A stretch of 64,000 bases of DNA from CAZCAC01 sp964496575 (lineage in GTDB: Bacteria; Planctomycetota; UBA1135; GCA-002686595): positions 160,527 through 224,526 of the forward strand of contig CAZCAC010000001.1 of NCBI GenBank assembly GCA_964496575.1, in the 5' to 3' direction. The position numbers and the translations under genes are program-made. The notes beneath the pieces were generated by a model, which had not been told where the DNA came from, searched no databases, and saw nothing but the letters and a program-made list of their open reading frames with translations. Positions 61,251 through 64,000 of the stretch are shown here, piece by piece; the first letter of the stretch is position 1, and the number at the start of each line of letters is the position of its first letter.

Positions 61251-63431
61251 CCGGAATCTGACGTGCGTGCCCCCGGAGTCCTCGGCCAACCACTCGAGCA
61301 CGTCGAAGGAGCCGCCGATCCCGATGGTGTTGATCTCCACCTTGCGGTGCTCGTTCCACGCCGCGACGTGATCGCGGATGACGGTGATGTCGGTCTCTTC
61401 ACCGACGTTCGGCTCGCCGTCGGAGAGCACGAAGATCGTATCGACATCGGGATCGTCGAAGGCCATCCGGAGCGAGTCGTACAGGTTGGTCGCTCCCCCC
61501 GCACCCAGGCGCGAGACGTAGTCGCGGGCGTCGTCCCGGCTCTTGTCGTCGGAACCGGTGATCCCCTCCTGGAGCCAGCCCTCCACCCCGTTGGAGAAGG
61601 TGATGATGTTGAAGAGCGCCTTGAGGTCCAGACCGTCGATGCACTTGGTCAGCTCCCGCTTGGCCACCTCGATCCGGGTCGTGCCGCCCTCGCCGACGTA
61701 GCGCGCGCGCATCTCCTCGTTCATCGAGCCGGAGATGTCGATGATGAAGATGACGCGGTGGCTGATGATCCGGATGCCGAAGAACTTGACGTTGGTGATC
61801 TGCTTCAGCCGCCGCTCCTCCTCGGCGGTGCGCGCCTCCTCCAGCTCGGCCAGGCTGATCACCTCGAAGTCCGCTCCCTCGTTCTTCCACCACGCCTCCC
61901 AGGACCGGGAGGCCGTGCGGTAGGGCTTGCCGGTCAGCTCGAAGAGCCCGTCGGCGAACTCGACCAGCATCCGGCCCTCCTCGAACTGCATCTGCGCGAT
62001 CAGGAGCGGCAGGGCGCGCTTGTCGCGCATCGAGACGAGACCGCGCATGGCCGCGTAGCGGGTCGACCACAACCCGTGCTTCAGCGCCGGTCCGAAGAGG
62101 TCGAGGTGGTCGGTCCGGCCGTCCTTGCCGATCTGCATGATCGCGGCGTTGCGGACCTCCGCGTCCTCGCTCGAGGCGTACTCGACCAGCTGAGCGTCCC
62201 ACTCGGGGTCGGTCCCCCGGATCGTGCTCATCGCGTCGATCGCCGCGGCGACGACCACCGAGTCCTTCGACTTGTCGATCATCTTCTGCAGTGGTTTCGC
62301 CGCAGTCTGATCCCCCCGCTCCGCGAGGACCCGTGCCGCCGCCACGCGCACGTCCAGGTCCTTGTCGCCGAGCATCTTCTGGATCCTCTTGTTCAGCTTG
62401 TCGTCGTCGACCTTGCGGACCGCGCGCAGGATGAAGAGCTTCTCGAACGTCTTCCCCCTGCCGACCAGCTTGGTGAGCTTCTTGTCGACCGTCTTGTCGT
62501 TGAAGCCGGCGAGGAGGTCGGCCAGGGCGTTGCGCAGCTGGGTCGGTGTGATGAACTTCCGGCCATCGTCGATGAAGCGGTCGGCGAGGCGCTTGCCCTC
62601 GTCCTCGGCCATGTACTTCGCGGCGAGGATGCGCAGCTCGACCCGCCCCTCGAGGTTGCCGTAGATCTCCTCCGCCAGCGCCAGCGCCTTCTTCGGCTTG
62701 CGCTTGCGGTACTCCTCGAGCGCGAGGTAGCGCATGCCCCAGCCCCGCTCCTGCAGGGCTGCCTCGATCTCGTCCAGGGGGAGGTCGGGCGCGAGCACCG
62801 CGAAGGCCTTCAGGCGCAGGCTGGCCAGCTTGTGGACCTTCAGTTCCGGCTCGGCCTCCTCGCCGTCCTTCTTCTTCTTCTTTTTCTTCTTCCCTCCCGT
62901 CGCCGCGGTCTTCTTCTCCTTCTCGAGGAGCTTCTCGTACCAGGCGTGGTCGTCCTCGGTGGCCATCGCCACGTGCAGGTCCATCGCGCGCTCGCGGATG
63001 TCGTCCTCGGCGGGCGAGTCGATGATCATCACCAGGAACGCCTTGCCCAGGTTCCGGCAGCTCCCCAGCCCGTCGAGAGCCGCGTCGCGCAGCTCCTTCT
63101 CCTCCGACTCGGTGGCGATGCCCATCAGCTTCTGGAGGGCGAGCTGCTCCGCGTCCTCGACCCCGTCGAAGCCCGGCAGGGTGTTCAGGACCTCGAGCCG
63201 CATGTAAATGCTCCCCATCGATCCGTAGATCTCGATGAGCGCCTCGGCCGCGGCCCGGCTCTTGAACCCGGCCAGCCTGGTGATCTCCTCCTCGTCCGCC
63301 TCGTCACGGGCTCGCTTGATCTTCTCGGCGAGGTCGGAGATCTCGTCGGCGCGGGGGGCCGGCTGGACCGGCTGGGCCGGGGAAAGGGCTGCCAGGGTGA
63401 CCAGGGCCACGGTCAGGAGGATGCGGAGCAT
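61248..63431 (-). CDS. Secreted HEAT-repeat protein with C-terminal von Willebrand A domain
   Basis: 727 aa, ATG 63431. A signal peptide (LRILLTVALVTLAALSPAQP) precedes about 480 residues of HEAT-like helical repeats (LRDAALDGLGSCRNLGKAFL, LDVRVAAARVLAERGDQTAAKPLQKMI, DAEVRNAAIMQIGKDG as landmarks), with a poly-Lys run near residue 172. The vWA domain (about 558-727) has a complete MIDAS: D565-x-S-x-S569 (FIIDISGSMNEE), Thr in GGATNLYDSL and D671 in FVLSDGEPN. A metal-dependent protein-binding role in the periplasm is inferred. A good promoter lies at 63481-63509. Confidence 0.85.
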   Translation of the reverse strand: MLRILLTVALVTLAALSPAQPVQPAPRADEISDLAEKIKRARDEADEEEITRLAGFKSRAAAEALIEIYGSMGSIYMRLEVLNTLPGFDGVEDAEQLALQKLMGIATESEEKELRDAALDGLGSCRNLGKAFLVMIIDSPAEDDIRERAMDLHVAMATEDDHAWYEKLLEKEKKTAATGGKKKKKKKKDGEEAEPELKVHKLASLRLKAFAVLAPDLPLDEIEAALQERGWGMRYLALEEYRKRKPKKALALAEEIYGNLEGRVELRILAAKYMAEDEGKRLADRFIDDGRKFITPTQLRNALADLLAGFNDKTVDKKLTKLVGRGKTFEKLFILRAVRKVDDDKLNKRIQKMLGDKDLDVRVAAARVLAERGDQTAAKPLQKMIDKSKDSVVVAAAIDAMSTIRGTDPEWDAQLVEYASSEDAEVRNAAIMQIGKDGRTDHLDLFGPALKHGLWSTRYAAMRGLVSMRDKRALPLLIAQMQFEEGRMLVEFADGLFELTGKPYRTASRSWEAWWKNEGADFEVISLAELEEARTAEEERRLKQITNVKFFGIRIISHRVIFIIDISGSMNEEMRARYVGEGGTTRIEVAKRELTKCIDGLDLKALFNIITFSNGVEGWLQEGITGSDDKSRDDARDYVSRLGAGGATNLYDSLRMAFDDPDVDTIFVLSDGEPNVGEETDITVIRDHVAAWNEHRKVEINTIGIGGSFDVLEWLAEDSGGTHVRFR

Positions 63432-63480
63432 GGGGTTTTCTGGACTGAGGGGAGGGGGTCGGGGGCTTCGGGACCCGCAG

Positions 63481-63509
63481 ATGACACGCCGGAGGAGCAG
63501 AACTGTCAA
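63481..63509 (-). promoter_or_regulatory. Sigma70-type promoter for the HEAT/vWA gene
   Basis: On the minus strand a perfect TTGACA (63509-63504) is followed, after exactly 17 bases, by TGTCAT (63486-63481). The leader to ATG 63431 is about 43 bases. Confidence 0.55.
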
Positions 63510-63591
63510 CTCAGTGGGAATTCGGGTCGATACGCACGCAACCACTATCTCCAGGTGGAACGAGGGTATCCTCTCGATTCCCCATCGATAC

Positions 63592-64000
63592 ATGGCAGAC
63601 GAAGTGAGGAATGGCCCCGTGATTCGCCCCAACGGAACGATCAGCGCCGAGCAGGCCCGCGTGCTCCTCAGGCGCTTTCGCGATCTGAACCTCGGTCCCT
63701 GCGGGATCGACGTCTCTCAGGAAGAGCGGGTCCAGGTCTCGGGGTGCATCTCCCTCGACCACCCCGTGGAGCGGGGGGTCCGCTACTGCGTGGCGGGCAA
63801 CGACGGCGTCGAACGGGTCCTGGCCATGTACTGGGACGAAGGGCGCCTCCTCCTGCACCTGCGCCGCGACCGCCGCCCCGACTCGCCGGTCGACGAGGAG
63901 CTCTTCGTGGATATCGCCTGCGACGGCCTCGGGCGCCTCTCCTCTCCCGAGCTGGGTGCCCGGATGAGCCTCGAGGAGTCCGACGCCCGCGAGGTCGAGC
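63592..64000 (+). CDS. Unknown gene, 3' end outside window
   Basis: ATG 63592 opens a frame that stays open for all 136 codons to the window edge; an in-frame GTG at 63619 is an alternative. The N-terminal sequence (VIRPNGTISAEQARVLLRRFRDLNLGPCGIDVS..., cited in part as RPNGTISAEQARVL) has good coding character, acidic and Leu-rich, with four cysteines so far. No family is recognised. It is divergent from the HEAT/vWA gene. Confidence 0.6.
   Translation, partial: MADEVRNGPVIRPNGTISAEQARVLLRRFRDLNLGPCGIDVSQEERVQVSGCISLDHPVERGVRYCVAGNDGVERVLAMYWDEGRLLLHLRRDRRPDSPVDEELFVDIACDGLGRLSSPELGARMSLEESDAREVE

Overview
The window is very GC-rich (about 70 % by eye), gene-dense bacterial chromosome. Planctomycetota is the most likely source, perhaps one of its deep marine lineages. 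The reasons are an ECF sigma factor translationally coupled to a membrane Ser/Thr kinase, several carboxypeptidase-regulatory-like and squalene-cyclase-like secreted proteins, a HEAT + von Willebrand A protein, an EF-hand protein, and many near-SD-less starts. This is inferred from gene content; no marker gene such as rRNA is present.

Layout. 1-2275 (minus): the 5' part of a secreted EF-hand protein with tandem repeats, interrupted by a 100-N gap and leaving the window. 2.5-10.8 kb (plus): split transketolase (C-half before N-half), S41 protease, tsaD, larB, carA and a squalene-cyclase-fold secreted protein. 10.8-26.8 kb (minus): a 15-gene co-directional block, mostly overlapping or nearly so, read from one good promoter at 26.9 kb: tpiA-secG-pyrE-yicC-gmk-coaC-coaB-ftsK-(motor-less FtsK paralogue)-rimO-pgsA-pgpA-SpoIIE phosphatase-MazG-like-priA. 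27-33 kb (plus): HD hydrolase, a secreted Ig-like protein, cysteine desulfurase + thiI (tRNA thiolation) and a GT-C membrane glycosyltransferase. 33-38 kb: an atypical sigma54-type regulator, a THUMP-like methyltransferase whose 3' end runs antisense into tRNA-Val, and UDP-glucose dehydrogenase. 38-42.6 kb (minus): TPR protein, ECF sigma factor, TPR protein and LarA homologue, with a second (10-N) gap. 42.6-46.8 kb: small enzymes, a GbsR-type repressor with a clear palindrome and a GNAT. 46.8-49.7 kb: korDABC (2-oxoacid:ferredoxin oxidoreductase). 49.8-57.6 kb: ECF sigma/kinase pair, a secreted protein and two tandem-duplicated Ig-like membrane proteins. 57.6-64 kb: SAM methyltransferase, Wzx-like flippase, LPG-synthase-TM protein, HEAT/vWA protein and a partial unknown gene.

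Functional reading. Most genes are housekeeping: DNA segregation and replication restart, phospholipid head groups, CoA, pyrimidine and nucleotide supply, tRNA modification, anaerobic-type 2-oxoacid oxidation and envelope glycans. The most unusual item is a protein sharing FtsK's membrane domain, acidic YEY-rich linker and C-terminal DNA-binding gamma domain but lacking the ATPase motor. It is translationally coupled directly downstream of a complete FtsK. Other points are a sigma54-activator-like regulator lacking its phospho-acceptor and its sigma54 contact loop, a hairpin that buries the ribosome-binding site of an ECF sigma factor, a 39-bp-arm inverted repeat shared by two convergent gene ends, and a tandem gene duplication with a methyltransferase scar.
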